Positions 9,639-21,478 are shown, counted from the stretch's first letter. The stretch: 64,000 bases of DNA from Klebsiella sp. RHBSTW-00484 (GCF_013705725.1 NZ_CP055481.1:5766001-5830000); one strand, 5' to 3'. Translations and numbers: made by a program. Notes: a model not told the origin generated them from the sequence alone.

Positions 9639-10034
9639 TGAAAGGCACCATTCCAGAAGGTAATGGCACCCACTGAAAGGGGTATGAATTGTGTTGCGTT
9701 GCTCTGTGGGGTTATTTAACGCGCAGTATCAGTATCATTTGCACGGCATGCTACGCAAGTCTTTAAGAACAGGGGTTTACTCTGGTTTTATGCATAAACT
9801 CGCTAATATGGTCGCCTTACGTTGCATAAGTATTTGTTATAAAAAATATTTAATATATTCAATTTCTATAAATACACTTCAGAAATTATTTCACCTCAAA
9901 GTTTCATTTGATTGATTTTCATTCAGTTCAATTAATGCGTGATCTGCCCCCCAAATAGAAAACAAAGCCGTCAAAAGCCCTACTATTAACGTTTATTTGA
10001 CATATATTTAACAACCTACAGGAGAAAAAAAGCC
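9639..10034. promoter_or_regulatory. Divergent gltP-acs intergenic control region (396 bp)
   Basis: This region holds no credible gene. It is AT-rich in its centre (about 9835-9920) and must contain the promoters of both divergent genes. The segment TGCGTGATCTGCCCCCCAAA at 9936-9955 lies where E. coli acs has its proximal CRP site. TACTATTAAC at about 9980 could be a -10 region about 50 bp before the acs ATG. The acs ribosome-binding site is ACAGGAGAAA at about 10018. CRP/FNR/Fis control as in E. coli is inference. Confidence 0.5.
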
Positions 10035-11993
10035 ATGAGCCAAATACATAAACACTCTATTCCCGCTAATATTGCGGAACGCTGCCTGATTAACCCGGAA
10101 CAGTACAAGGCGCAATATCAGCAGTCCATCACCGACCCTGATGCCTTTTGGGGCGAGCAGGGCAAAATCCTCGACTGGATCAAGCCCTACACTCGCGTGA
10201 AAAACACCTCTTTCGCGCCGGGCAACATTTCCATCAAATGGTACGAAGATGGCACCCTGAACCTGGCCGCTAACTGCCTCGATCGCCATCTGGCGGAACG
10301 CGGCGACCAGACGGCGATCATCTGGGAAGGCGACGACGCCAGCCAGAGCAAAAATATCTCTTATCGCGAACTGCATCATGACGTCTGCCGCTTTGCCAAC
10401 GTCCTGCTCGACCTCGGTATTAAAAAGGGCGATGTCGTTGCTATCTATATGCCGATGGTGCCGGAAGCGGCGGTGGCAATGCTGGCCTGCGCTCGCATCG
10501 GCGCTATCCACTCGGTAATTTTCGGCGGCTTCTCGCCGGAAGCGGTCGCCGGTCGCATCATCGACTCGAACTCCCGTTTGGTTATTACCTCTGATGAAGG
10601 GCTGCGCGCCGGTCGCGCGATCCCGCTGAAGAAAAACGTTGATGACGCATTGAAAAATCCAAACGTTAAAAGCATTGAGAATGTGGTGGTCTTCAAACGT
10701 ACCGGCGGCAAAATCGACTGGCAGGAAGGCCGCGACCTGTGGTGGAGCGATCTGATTGAGAAAGCCAGCGCAGAGCATCAGCCGGAAGAGATGAACGCCG
10801 AAGATCCTCTATTTATCCTTTATACCTCCGGCTCAACTGGTAAACCCAAAGGCGTGTTGCACACCACCGGTGGCTACCTGGTCTACGCGGCCTCGACCTT
10901 TAAATATGTCTTCGACTACCATCCGGGCGATATCTACTGGTGTACCGCCGACGTCGGTTGGGTCACCGGCCATAGCTACCTGCTGTACGGCCCGCTGGCC
11001 TGCGGCGCGACGACGCTGATGTTCGAAGGCGTACCCAACTGGCCAACCCCGGCGCGTATGTGCCAGGTGGTGGATAAGCATCAGGTCAGCATTCTCTATA
11101 CCGCCCCCACGGCGATCCGCGCTTTGATGGCGGAAGGCGATAAAGCGATTGAGGGCACCGACCGCTCCTCCCTGCGCATTCTCGGCTCCGTCGGTGAGCC
11201 AATTAACCCGGAAGCCTGGGAGTGGTACTGGAAGAAGATCGGCAACGAGAAATGCCCGGTGATGGATACCTGGTGGCAGACCGAAACCGGCGGCTTTATG
11301 ATCACCCCGCTGCCGGGCGCGATTGAGCTGAAAGCCGGCTCCGCTACACGTCCATTCTTCGGCGTCCAGCCGGTGCTGGTGGACAACGAAGGAACGCCGT
11401 TGGAAGGCGCAACCGAGGGCAACCTGGCCATCGCCGACTCCTGGCCGGGCCAGGCGCGCACCCTGTTTGGCGATCACGAACGCTTCGAGCAGACCTACTT
11501 CTCCACTTTTAAAAATATGTACTTCAGCGGTGACGGCGCGCGCCGTGATGAAGACGGTTATTACTGGATCACCGGTCGCGTGGATGACGTGTTGAACGTT
11601 TCCGGGCACCGTCTGGGCACTGCCGAAATTGAATCCGCGCTGGTGTCACATCCGAAAATCGCCGAAGCGGCGGTGGTGGGCATTCCGCATAACATCAAAG
11701 GCCAGGCCATCTACGCCTACGTCACGCTCAATCATGGCGAAGAACCCTCGCCGGAGCTGTACGCCGAAGTACGCAACTGGGTACGTAAAGAGATTGGGCC
11801 GCTGGCCACGCCGGACATCCTGCACTGGACCGATTCCTTACCGAAAACCCGCTCGGGCAAAATCATGCGCCGTATTCTGCGCAAGATTGCCGCGGGCGAT
11901 ACCAGTAACCTCGGCGATACTTCAACGCTCGCCGATCCTGGTGTGGTGGAAAAACTGCTCGAAGAGAAGCAGGCCATCGCTATGCCATCATAA
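10035..11993 (+). CDS. acs: Acetyl-coenzyme A synthetase
   Basis: Acs is a 652-residue AMP-forming ligase, the same length as E. coli Acs, that activates acetate to acetyl-CoA via acetyl-AMP at low acetate concentrations. The adenylate-forming motif [18 protein letters not shown] is near residues 262-279, [10 protein letters not shown] near 411-420, and the hinge/CoA motif [21 protein letters not shown] near 513-533. The C-terminal [11 protein letters not shown] (catalytic Lys about residue 609) is the site acetylated and silenced by Pat. A GGAG ribosome-binding site precedes the ATG. It heads acs-yjcH-actP. Confidence 0.97.
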   Translation: MSQIHKHSIPANIAERCLINPEQYKAQYQQSITDPDAFWGEQGKILDWIKPYTRVKNTSFAPGNISIKWYEDGTLNLAANCLDRHLAERGDQTAIIWEGDDASQSKNISYRELHHDVCRFANVLLDLGIKKGDVVAIYMPMVPEAAVAMLACARIGAIHSVIFGGFSPEAVAGRIIDSNSRLVITSDEGLRAGRAIPLKKNVDDALKNPNVKSIENVVVFKRTGGKIDWQEGRDLWWSDLIEKASAEHQPEEMNAEDPLFILYTSGSTGKPKGVLHTTGGYLVYAASTFKYVFDYHPGDIYWCTADVGWVTGHSYLLYGPLACGATTLMFEGVPNWPTPARMCQVVDKHQVSILYTAPTAIRALMAEGDKAIEGTDRSSLRILGSVGEPINPEAWEWYWKKIGNEKCPVMDTWWQTETGGFMITPLPGAIELKAGSATRPFFGVQPVLVDNEGTPLEGATEGNLAIADSWPGQARTLFGDHERFEQTYFSTFKNMYFSGDGARRDEDGYYWITGRVDDVLNVSGHRLGTAEIESALVSHPKIAEAAVVGIPHNIKGQAIYAYVTLNHGEEPSPELYAEVRNWVRKEIGPLATPDILHWTDSLPKTRSGKIMRRILRKIAAGDTSNLGDTSTLADPGVVEKLLEEKQAIAMPS

Positions 11994-12007
11994 AAGACCG
12001 ATCCCCT

Positions 12008-12032
12008 ACACCCTCTCCCCACCAGGGGAGAG
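12008..12032. repeat. Short CCCTCTCCCC/GGGGAGAGG inverted repeat in the acs-yjcH gap
   Basis: The hairpin CCTCTCCCC-acca-GGGGAGAGG lies after acs and is related to the inner stem of the repeat at 571-687. The whole 182-bp acs-yjcH gap otherwise shows no gene; a second palindromic run near 12085-12115 (CCCGACAGTTAACTGCCGGG) may act as an intercistronic processing or attenuation site. Confidence 0.6.
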
Positions 12033-12175
12033 GACATAAATACTACTCCCCCAAGGATTTCAGGTAGCAGGAAAGCGGTAAACAGGCTGATTCCCGACAG
12101 TTAACTGCCGGGCGGATGAGTGTTGCCGGCAGATGGCGCGTGGATGACGAAAAGGGAACCTCTGGAGACGCTACG

Positions 12176-14136
<1,961 letters not shown>

Positions 14137-14147
14137 CTATGACTCAC

Positions 14148-14175
14148 TCCCCGGTCGGCTGACCGGGGAATCTTT
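14148..14175 (+). terminator. Terminator hairpin after actP
   Basis: There is a perfect nine-base stem TCCCCGGTC-ggct-GACCGGGGA at 14148-14169, followed by ATCTTTA. The U-tract is weak. It separates actP from the convergent fimbrial operon. Confidence 0.75.
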
Positions 14176-14180
14176 ATACG

Positions 14181-15284
14181 CTAGTTGTAGGTGAACGTTA
14201 TCGTTCCGCTCGCGTTGGCGGTTCCGGGTGTCACTTCAGAACCCGTTTTGTAATAGTTAGTCGTAAACGTCAGCGAGTTTGATGCCGCCGCCCCGCCACG
14301 GTTAGCAGGATCGGTGAATTTCGTATAGCTCGCCTCAGCACCAGAGTTCGTCACCGTCGTTCTGTTAACCGGGTCGAATACCCTGTAGGTGGAGGTATTC
14401 ATAGATAGCGGCGCGCCATTAATATTCAACTGAACCCCTACACCGGTCGCCACGTTTTCGCCGGGCGTTAGAGCAATCACGGTGTGGTCTGGATTATCAC
14501 CCTCCGCTTCTGTCGCCGTAATACGCATCGTCACGTTAGTTCCGGGTTCACAGGATAATGTCAGCGTCTGCTGGGCAGAACCGGCCTTAGCGGAGAGATT
14601 AAATTCACTCGTTTTAACCGAGCCCATTGGGAAATTCAGTGCGGTCGAACTTGCCGTGCAGCCCATCGGCGTCAGCTGGATTTTTGTCGTACCGGTCACG
14701 TGCAGTTGGGAAATAACCATCGTTCCAGAACTATCTCTAATCGAAACCGAGGAGACGGGATCCTTCAGCGTCAGGGAACTATTGCTGGCAATCGCTCCGC
14801 CGGTGGCGACAAGTTGTAGCTGGTACATCGGGGTATAATATGTGCCAGCCCAGTAATCAAGAAGCCCGTTTGGTTTACCCAGGTAAAAGTCCGCATCACC
14901 GATATAATGTTGGCTATAATCCGCATTGAAATCATTAGTATCACCATCATATTCCCCGGTAACATTCAGCCAAACCTTAACTCTGAGACCGATACCAGGC
15001 ACGCTAGTTGTATATATTCCATCGCTAACAGATGAGACCGTATTTCCGGAAGACCATGCAAATTGTGAATATATATTACCCTGACAGTTAATAACATAGG
15101 TTTGTGAACGAGAAATCTGGCCTGAATCATAGAGAACAGTTCCTGCCGAGTAACTTCCCGCATTAATCAATATTTGCTCAGGTAGATTAGTCATCGACAC
15201 GTCACCATAATTAGTGCCCGTCTCACATGACCAACCATAAATTGGGAAGACTAACGCCAGTAGTAATAAAATATTCTTAAACAT
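14181..15284 (-). CDS. Fimbrial tip adhesin (FimH-like, two-domain)
   Basis: This 367-residue protein has a signal peptide (MFKNILLLLALVFPIYGWS). A roughly 180-residue N-terminal region with paired Cys resembles a lectin domain. The C-terminal pilin domain has the two cysteines of a pilin fold (MGCTASSTALNFPMG and LSCEPGTNV) and ends in the donor-strand-complemented terminus ASGTITFTYN. It is the distal gene of the fimbrial operon, the usual adhesin position. The receptor it binds cannot be told from sequence. It is moderately AT-rich compared with actP. Confidence 0.82.
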   Translation of the reverse strand: MFKNILLLLALVFPIYGWSCETGTNYGDVSMTNLPEQILINAGSYSAGTVLYDSGQISRSQTYVINCQGNIYSQFAWSSGNTVSSVSDGIYTTSVPGIGLRVKVWLNVTGEYDGDTNDFNADYSQHYIGDADFYLGKPNGLLDYWAGTYYTPMYQLQLVATGGAIASNSSLTLKDPVSSVSIRDSSGTMVISQLHVTGTTKIQLTPMGCTASSTALNFPMGSVKTSEFNLSAKAGSAQQTLTLSCEPGTNVTMRITATEAEGDNPDHTVIALTPGENVATGVGVQLNINGAPLSMNTSTYRVFDPVNRTTVTNSGAEASYTKFTDPANRGGAAASNSLTFTTNYYKTGSEVTPGTANASGTITFTYN

Positions 15285-15306
15285 ATTCTTCTCTGCACGT
15301 TACTTG

Positions 15307-15912
15307 TTATTTATAAGACACGTTAAATGTGGCGGTAAAAAGCACATTACCGGCAGTTATCTGGCCATAAGGTGTATACATTCTGGCAATCATATCAAAA
15401 ACGTGCCCCCTTGCTTCATCGCTGAAAGTATAGGTATATTGATCGCCTGGCCCTAAAGATTTAGCACCGTTAAGGCTAAGCAACTGTAACCCAACACCTT
15501 TCGCCCCAGAACTATCGGTCTGAGAATTTTTGTATATCATCGAATATGTATTATCAAAATAAGCGCCACTAAATGTAATGGTGACCGATGCAGTATCTTT
15601 CGAGCAATTATCAAATTCGAGTTGAACAGGGACACTTTCACTGTTAGCCCCCGGTTTCCCGGTCATATGTTGATAAGATACCGTGCCTAAATCTATATTT
15701 TCAGAAGGTTTTACCAACACCTCACAGGAGGGCTCCTCAATCATACCGGTAACATTAAAATTAACAGTGCTATTAGCATCGTAGGCCCAAGCGGTAGAGG
15801 TCACAAACAGTTGAGTGATACAACATAACACCAACAGACAGGTATTCCTCAGAAGAGAAAAACACATATTGTTCGTGATCATTTTAACCGCCCACATAGG
15901 GTATCTGTTCAT
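15307..15912 (-). CDS. Fimbrial minor subunit / adaptor
   Basis: This is a pilin-fold protein whose conserved core begins YDANSTVNFNVTGMIEEPSCEVLV and ends in the beta-zipper terminus VLFTATFNVSYK. The two pilin cysteines (PSCEV and FDNCS) are present. I chose the ATG at 15912 (201 residues), eight bases after the usher stop and behind AGTGAGCAAAAT; an internal Met at 15882 is the alternative and would leave a shorter signal peptide ending TSTAWA. A longer frame upstream lies inside the usher gene. It probably links the adhesin to the rod. Confidence 0.8.
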   Translation of the reverse strand: MNRYPMWAVKMITNNMCFSLLRNTCLLVLCCITQLFVTSTAWAYDANSTVNFNVTGMIEEPSCEVLVKPSENIDLGTVSYQHMTGKPGANSESVPVQLEFDNCSKDTASVTITFSGAYFDNTYSMIYKNSQTDSSGAKGVGLQLLSLNGAKSLGPGDQYTYTFSDEARGHVFDMIARMYTPYGQITAGNVLFTATFNVSYK

Positions 15913-15919
15913 ATTTTGC

Positions 15920-18511
15920 TCACTGACAATTTGCCTGATAAAAAACAATGTCGTCGGTTGATTTATTACTTGATAAATCATAATTGAAACGGCACTGGGA
16001 GCTATTTTCATCTCCCCACTTAACCAACAATAGGCCTTTTGCCGGTAAACCCGTCAGATATACTTGCCCGGCATCGCCCACAATTGAGCTTTTGTTCTCT
16101 TTTGTATCCTGGCCTTCATCATTAAGTGAAACAATCGCGCCAAAGGGGACTTCTTTGTTACGAAAGTGCAGAGTCATCATCGCCTTATAGCCAATCCAGG
16201 TATCGTATTTTACCTTAACGATAGCGCTGCGCGTCGGTACCACTGTTCTGACGATATTATCGATTTCCGCCCCCGAGACCTGCTGCTCATCAAGGGAGAG
16301 ATTATTTTCATGATAGGGTCGAACATAGGGCACGACGGCATAGCCTGCAGAATCGGTCATCACGTTAGTCTGTCCACGCACTGCGACATCGCTGACGCCG
16401 GGTGCTTCAACCAGCGCCACGCTTTCGCCAAGATAGCGTGAAAAAGTGACGCCACCGGAGTGGGCAACCATCCCGCCGCGCAGCGAATAATTATAATGAG
16501 AGCTATAGCTGTCATAACCGTATCCAGCCGCCACTTCACCTTTTGAACCCTGATAGTTCAGGTTGACGTTCCCCGAGGTACTTCTGTCGTTTGCGTTATA
16601 TCCTTCCTGCACGTTCCAGTTCAGGGAACGGTCCGTAAAGGCTGTACCATTTAAACCAAGGCTATGCGTGGTGTCGCCCTTCCGACTACTGTTCATATTG
16701 TAGTTAGCCGACATATCTGCGCCGAAAGGTACGCTCACGGTGAGGGAAATAATGTTATCGCTGGACGGTGAACTATCACTGTTCTGACTAGTGCTCTGCA
16801 CATTTCGGTTATAGGAGTAGTTGATGAAATATGACACCCGGCCAAAGGTGTTGCTATAACTCACGCCCAGAGACTCCATACGTGAATTATCCCAGTAGGA
16901 CTCACTGACCAGTGAAAGGGAGAGCGAACCGTACCCTGAGAAAACCTGAGAAGCTGAAGCGTCAAATCGGTCTTTCGTCCGCCCGGTTGACGAACAACAG
17001 CCGCTGTAAGAATTCGCGTTATCAATGAAATTTTGCAGCGAGTAGTAGCCATGCGTTGAATAACGATAGCCAGCGACGGAAAAGTTGGTTCCCGTCAGCG
17101 GAAAATCTTTACTAAAGCGCACGCGATAAGACTGCCCTTCACTGGATGACGTTTTATCCGATGCAGGATTTTCTTTTATATCAGCCACAGACTGGGAAGC
17201 ATCAAATGAGAGCGCGCCGACAGAACCCAGATTAAACCCGGCTCCCAGGAGCAAATTACTATATTTATCTTCTAATTGCTGGAAACCACTGTATAGCGTG
17301 ACGTTACTCAGTGCACCCCAGGCGACTGTAGATTGCAGGAAGTTATACTCCTTTCCTCCTGAACTCCCCGAGCGCGTTTTACCACTGCTGAAAGAGTAAT
17401 CGACCTGTCCCTCACGCTGTAAAATCGCCAGCGAAGCGAAAGGCACAACAAAGCTCTGCTCGCTGCCATCGGATTCTTTTACCGTCACATAGAGATCGCC
17501 CGCGCTCCCGGTTGGGTAAAGGTCGTTTATTTCGAATGCGCCAGGAGAGACCGTGGTTTTATAGATGCTGTATCCGTTCTGATAAACCGTCACGTCGGCG
17601 GTCGTGCGCGCGATCCCTTTAATGACCGGAGCAAAACCATTCATGCTATCCGGGAGCATCTCTTTATCTGAGTTCAGTTGCAGACCGGTGAAGCTGATAC
17701 TGTCAAACACGCCTGATGAGGTATAGGTCTGCCCCATTATCATCTGGCCTTTCAGGGCGTGAATATCACGTGAAATATAGCTGTAGACGGAGTCCCACTG
17801 ATTACCATCATTATTATGATTGAGGGTGCTGTAATTTCGTAAACGCCATGGTCCAACGTTCACACCCGGTTGCAGGCTGACAAACTGGCTGGACGTCGAT
17901 TCGCCGCCGTGTCGCGGATCGGTTTTTTGCCCGGAAAGATTATAATTAAACAGCCCGGCCGTAATGCCCTGCTGCCATCTGTTTTCGGGAACATAACCCT
18001 GCGGACGGTGCAGCATGGCGACCTGAGGCAAAGTGAAATCGACCCGCTGATGCGAAAGCTGTACCGCCGTCTCCCATCCGGGGATCGCGGACAGCTTTGC
18101 GCACCCGGAGCCAGCCACCGTGAGTTCGGGATAATCTTCGGTTTTGATCGACCACTCTTTCAGTTGCGCAACGCTGATACACGGCTGAGCAGAAGACTCA
18201 TCACCTTCATTTTGCGGCTTGAAAACGATGGATTCAGAAGTAATAAACTTGTCGTTAAGATAGACATCGAGATTGTATTTACCCGGAGGTACGGTTTCCT
18301 GGGAGATATAGGATAAATCTACGGCTGTCGCACCCGTTTCATTCACTTCAAGTAAGTGTGGGTTAAAGTATTCCCCAGCGAGAGTCGGTAATGAGATTGT
18401 GCCAAGACAGCAGAGAATAGCAATGTAGCTGCTTTTCAATACAAATGTATTATTACACTCAATATCACTGAATGATGGCAGTATATTTCGGTCCTGACAT
18501 ACCATAATCAT
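15920..18511 (-). CDS. Fimbrial outer-membrane usher (FimD/PapC family)
   Basis: This 863-residue usher secretes and orders pilus subunits at the outer membrane. The signal region ends near TISLPTLAGEYFNPHLLEV, which is the start of the N-terminal chaperone-binding domain. The usher signature RGAFEINDLYPTG-type motif appears as SPGAFEINDLYPTGSAGDLYVTVKESDGS near residues 318-346. The plug domain and C-terminal domains (PFGAIVSL...GDAGQVYLTGL...CRFNYDL) follow. The ATG at 18511 has GGAG eight bases upstream and overlaps the chaperone gene by 47 bp. The size is complete for the family. Confidence 0.93.
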   Translation of the reverse strand: MIMVCQDRNILPSFSDIECNNTFVLKSSYIAILCCLGTISLPTLAGEYFNPHLLEVNETGATAVDLSYISQETVPPGKYNLDVYLNDKFITSESIVFKPQNEGDESSAQPCISVAQLKEWSIKTEDYPELTVAGSGCAKLSAIPGWETAVQLSHQRVDFTLPQVAMLHRPQGYVPENRWQQGITAGLFNYNLSGQKTDPRHGGESTSSQFVSLQPGVNVGPWRLRNYSTLNHNNDGNQWDSVYSYISRDIHALKGQMIMGQTYTSSGVFDSISFTGLQLNSDKEMLPDSMNGFAPVIKGIARTTADVTVYQNGYSIYKTTVSPGAFEINDLYPTGSAGDLYVTVKESDGSEQSFVVPFASLAILQREGQVDYSFSSGKTRSGSSGGKEYNFLQSTVAWGALSNVTLYSGFQQLEDKYSNLLLGAGFNLGSVGALSFDASQSVADIKENPASDKTSSSEGQSYRVRFSKDFPLTGTNFSVAGYRYSTHGYYSLQNFIDNANSYSGCCSSTGRTKDRFDASASQVFSGYGSLSLSLVSESYWDNSRMESLGVSYSNTFGRVSYFINYSYNRNVQSTSQNSDSSPSSDNIISLTVSVPFGADMSANYNMNSSRKGDTTHSLGLNGTAFTDRSLNWNVQEGYNANDRSTSGNVNLNYQGSKGEVAAGYGYDSYSSHYNYSLRGGMVAHSGGVTFSRYLGESVALVEAPGVSDVAVRGQTNVMTDSAGYAVVPYVRPYHENNLSLDEQQVSGAEIDNIVRTVVPTRSAIVKVKYDTWIGYKAMMTLHFRNKEVPFGAIVSLNDEGQDTKENKSSIVGDAGQVYLTGLPAKGLLLVKWGDENSSQCRFNYDLSSNKSTDDIVFYQANCQ

Positions 18512-19154
18512 TGATCACGCTCCATGTGACTTCTCTTTTCCCAGATGAAGATGCGCTTGCTACCGGTATTTTTATCGTTGAGTAAGGTGCAATAAACCAC
18601 GCTTCAGGTACTGCCTTGCCATTAATAAATATCCCTGAGAAATTCATATATAGTGGAGAGTCATTTTTCACCTTCACCTCTCTTCCTTCACTGGACCATC
18701 GCAGTTTCTCAGCGTAGTTTTCTGGAATGGCTTTTTTTAAGGCTGCGGGTCGGTAAATAAGTTTAATTCGGGAATTGATAGCAAATTGCACCATGTTCTT
18801 GTCTGGTGCGTTTTCCATTGCAGGAATTCCTTTAACGTTCAGCCAAAACATCGACTCCCGATCTTCCGGCAGAGGTTTACCTGAACGGAGAATGCGCACA
18901 AATCCTTGTTCACCCGCCTTCAATCGGAACAGAGGAGGGGTAGTAATAAATGAATCTTTCGCTGGCGATGTATCATCAACGATAGAGATCCAGGACTGTA
19001 CTATATTTGTTACATTATCTTTGTTTTGAACAGACACTGTCGTTGTCTTTTGTGTGCCATCGAAGATCACGCGTGTGCCGCCAACAACCACACTTGCCTG
19101 CGATACTGAAATACAGGAAAATAAAAAAACATAACATAATAATAATCTGTTCAT
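18465..19154 (-). CDS. Periplasmic fimbrial chaperone (PapD/FimC family)
   Basis: This is a 229-residue immunoglobulin-fold chaperone with a signal peptide (MNRLLLCYVFLFSCISVSQAS). The G1/F1 and anchor regions are recognisable: GGTRVIFDGTQKTTTVSVQNKD, PPLFRLKAGEQGFVRILRSG and the family signature DRESMFWLNVKGIPAM near residues 99-114, followed by RIKLIYRP. I place the start at the ATG at 19154, preceded by TTTGGACAATGCT; an upstream TTG at 19166 has no spaced ribosome-binding site. It delivers subunits to the usher. Confidence 0.92.
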   Translation of the reverse strand: MNRLLLCYVFLFSCISVSQASVVVGGTRVIFDGTQKTTTVSVQNKDNVTNIVQSWISIVDDTSPAKDSFITTPPLFRLKAGEQGFVRILRSGKPLPEDRESMFWLNVKGIPAMENAPDKNMVQFAINSRIKLIYRPAALKKAIPENYAEKLRWSSEGREVKVKNDSPLYMNFSGIFINGKAVPEAWFIAPYSTIKIPVASASSSGKREVTWSVINDYGMSGPKYTAIIQ

Positions 19155-19210
19155 AGCATTGTCCAAACAGGGAAAGCAAACCGCTTTCCCTTTATATATT
19201 TATGACTTAA

Positions 19211-19747
19211 TTAATAATAGGTAACGTTATAAGTTACTGTCGTACTTACCGGGCCTTTAGTTGGGGCAGCAGCTCCAGACTTAGCCATTTTTACGGTAAA
19301 CGGAATGGTTGCTGAACCGGAGGTGATATTAACGTCAGAGCCTTCAGTATTGTTCTTCTGTAAAGCTCCGGCGTTATCAAAAATAGCGATAGCGACATTG
19401 GTAGCTGGAGTCCCTGAAGCCTGGTTTTTAAAATAATCACTATTAAATGTATCCGCTTCACCACCAAAGGTCACTCTGGCTTTAGTCAGTGAATCTTCGT
19501 CCGTAGGGCAACCGGTCAGATTGAAAGTGAAACTCTTCGCCGCGCTATAGGTATTAGCGCTCAAATCGGCTACCGAGACAGTCCCCATCTCAATAGAGGA
19601 AACGCCGCCATCAATAGTGGCGGTACACGTCGTATCGGAAACCGTTCCGGTGAAAGTAATAGTGTTATCCGCATGAGACATTGCAACCAGAGAGCAGCCC
19701 GCAGATAAGGTCAGAATTTTAGCTAAAGTTTTTACATTGGTTTTCAT
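19211..19747 (-). CDS. Major fimbrial subunit (type 1-like pilin)
   Basis: This 178-residue pilin has a signal peptide ending SLVAMSHA. The mature N-terminal strand is DNTITFTGTVSDTTCTATIDGG, with the first pilin Cys, and the second Cys is in LTGCPTDEDSLTKARVTF. The C-terminus TTVTYNVTYY has the conserved penultimate Tyr used for chaperone binding. The start at 19747 follows AGGGGAATACC. It is the first gene of the five-gene operon (pilin, chaperone, usher, minor subunit, adhesin), as expected for the most abundant product. Confidence 0.92.
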   Translation of the reverse strand: MKTNVKTLAKILTLSAGCSLVAMSHADNTITFTGTVSDTTCTATIDGGVSSIEMGTVSVADLSANTYSAAKSFTFNLTGCPTDEDSLTKARVTFGGEADTFNSDYFKNQASGTPATNVAIAIFDNAGALQKNNTEGSDVNITSGSATIPFTVKMAKSGAAAPTKGPVSTTVTYNVTYY

Positions 19748-20385
19748 TGGTATTCCCCTATTTATCCAGATTAACAATCAATCCATCAATTGTTTATGAC
19801 GATATATTAGAGAATGGGATTGGATACCAACTTGATATAAATGTTGATATACTTTCTGGGAAATGAATCACTTGCATATAATATTGATTACAAATACCAA
19901 CACAAGAGCTTTAGCTCCACATGAATCCATTCAATAATAAAAGCTCACGTCGCCAAGATAACCGAAAGTAGGAAAGTTCTCAACAAGGTTAGGATGCCTC
20001 TCTTAAGGAGATAATTACTCACCATCAATAATGACAATGTATAATTTAAAAATAAACAAGAAAAATCATGATATTATAAAACAAATACATTCACACAAAA
20101 AATATAAAATATAAAACACATACGTAAAACAACTATAAATCCACTAAAAAAAGAAACATTTAGTTACAATTAAAACGTAAAGCAATTAAGAATGTTCGCG
20201 AAAAAACCAATAAAAAGCTCACCTAATCTCTATTTAACATTAATATCGCAACTAATTTAATCATCAATTACATAAGTATACATATGTAGCGTTAATTAAC
20301 ATTTTCTATTAAAAATACTTAATTCCCCATTATATCTCCCGGCCAATCCGCAAGGATAATAATCGTGATGATGGTTAAATGATTA
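19748..20385. promoter_or_regulatory. AT-rich 638-bp region upstream of the fimbrial operon
   Basis: This stretch has no supportable gene and is the most AT-rich part of the window (long A/T runs about 20030-20330), a typical H-NS-silenced promoter. Possible pilin promoter elements are TATAAT/TTGATATA-like runs at about 19825-19900. No fimS-type short inverted repeats and no GATC cluster were seen, so neither invertase nor Dam/Lrp phase variation is indicated. A 20-30 codon open frame beginning ATGACAATGTATAAT near 20028, behind TTAAGGAG, is noted but not called. Confidence 0.5.
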
Positions 20386-21075
20386 TCAAAACATGACCCA
20401 ACGTACCAACGGCGCGGCCAGTACCATCACCACACCGGAAAGCATCATCACCAGGCTGGCGACCACGCCCTCTTGCGGGCCTAACTCGTAGGAGCGGGCC
20501 GTTCCGGCACCATGAGACGCCGCGCCAAATCCCGCCCCTTTCGCCATCCCCTCTCGGATGGAAAGACGCAGAAACAACATATCCCCCACCGCCATACCAA
20601 ATACCCCGGTCACAACCACAAATAGGGCGACTAAATCAGGCTGACCGCCCAGCGGTTTGGCAGCCGCCAGAGCAAAGGGCGTCGTCACCGAACGTACCGC
20701 CAGGCTTCGCTGGATTTCATCGGGCAGCGTAAATAATCGCGCCAACCAGACGGAGCTGGTCACCGCCACTACCGACGCGGTGGTCACGCCAGCGGTCAGC
20801 GACATCCAGTGGCGCTTAATAATCGTCAGATTATCATACACTGGAACGGCAAAGGCGATGGTCGCTGGCCCCAGCAACCACAGCAGCCAGTGGGTTTCCC
20901 CGATATAGCTTTGATAGGAGATATGGCCAAATACCAGGATCAGTACCAACAGGACTGGGGTAAAAACCAGCGGCATCAGCGGGAGCTTATGAAAGCGTCG
21001 ATAGAGACGTTTGTTGGCAAAATAGAGCCCCAGCGTAACGATAAGACACAGGACGCTCAGTTGAAAATCACTCAT
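20386..21075 (-). CDS. CidB/LrgB-family membrane protein (YohK-like)
   Basis: This 229-residue polytopic protein has about six to seven membrane segments. The family core VTTPFALAAAKPLGGQPDLVALFVVVTGVFGMAVG lies near residues 129-163, and the C-terminal GAASHGAGTARSYELGPQEGVVASL is diagnostic of LrgB/YohK. These proteins act with small LrgA/CidA partners in murein hydrolase export control or in pyruvate/small-acid transport. It overlaps the upstream lrgA-type gene by eight bases (ATG inside its end), so the pair is coupled. Confidence 0.88.
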   Translation of the reverse strand: MSDFQLSVLCLIVTLGLYFANKRLYRRFHKLPLMPLVFTPVLLVLILVFGHISYQSYIGETHWLLWLLGPATIAFAVPVYDNLTIIKRHWMSLTAGVTTASVVAVTSSVWLARLFTLPDEIQRSLAVRSVTTPFALAAAKPLGGQPDLVALFVVVTGVFGMAVGDMLFLRLSIREGMAKGAGFGAASHGAGTARSYELGPQEGVVASLVMMLSGVVMVLAAPLVRWVMF

Positions 21076-21478
21076 GTTTCATCCTGCTCACTTCATAGCG
21101 ATACACTTTATCGACCACCCACGCCGTCGTGCCCAGTACCATGGTGGTGCTCAGCCCAATAACCAAAAAGATGCGCCAGCCATCAACCATCAGCAGTTGG
21201 GCGTAGTTCACCACCGCAACCACTGCTGGCACGAAAAACAGCAACATCTCCGCCAGCAGCCAGCGAGCCCCGGCGCGAACCCAGTTTAAGGGGATAACCC
21301 GACAGACAATCAGCGCCAGCAGCAGCAACATGCCGACTAAATTTGCCGGAAGCGGCAGGTGCAACCAGTTAACCAAATATTCAGCGCAGACAAACAATCC
21401 GGCATAGATCAGTACCTGAATCGGTACCTGAAGGCGTTGCATGACGAAGGGCGTCACGCGAGCTGGCGCGAAGGCCAT
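21068..21478 (-). CDS. CidA/LrgA-family holin-like protein (YohJ-like)
   Basis: This is a 136-residue protein with four predicted membrane helices. The LrgA signature LPLPANLVGMLLLLALIVCRVIPLNWVRAGARWLLAEMLLFFVPAVVAVVNY is near residues 40-90. I chose the ATG at 21478, preceded by AGGAATTCCGCTC, which gives the usual family length; an upstream start would add 16 residues. In many enterobacteria such a lrgAB/cidAB pair lies divergent from a LysR gene. That arrangement holds here too, except that an IS element now lies between them. Confidence 0.85.
   Translation of the reverse strand: MAFAPARVTPFVMQRLQVPIQVLIYAGLFVCAEYLVNWLHLPLPANLVGMLLLLALIVCRVIPLNWVRAGARWLLAEMLLFFVPAVVAVVNYAQLLMVDGWRIFLVIGLSTTMVLGTTAWVVDKVYRYEVSRMKHE

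Noticed and set aside
9691..9915. 74-codon open frame in the gltP-acs gap
   Set aside because: It begins inside a promoter region, has no ribosome-binding site and shows no protein-like composition.
19748..20385. Phase-variation switch upstream of the fimbrial operon
   Set aside because: No pair of short inverted repeats, no recombinase gene nearby and no GATC/Lrp-type cluster was seen.
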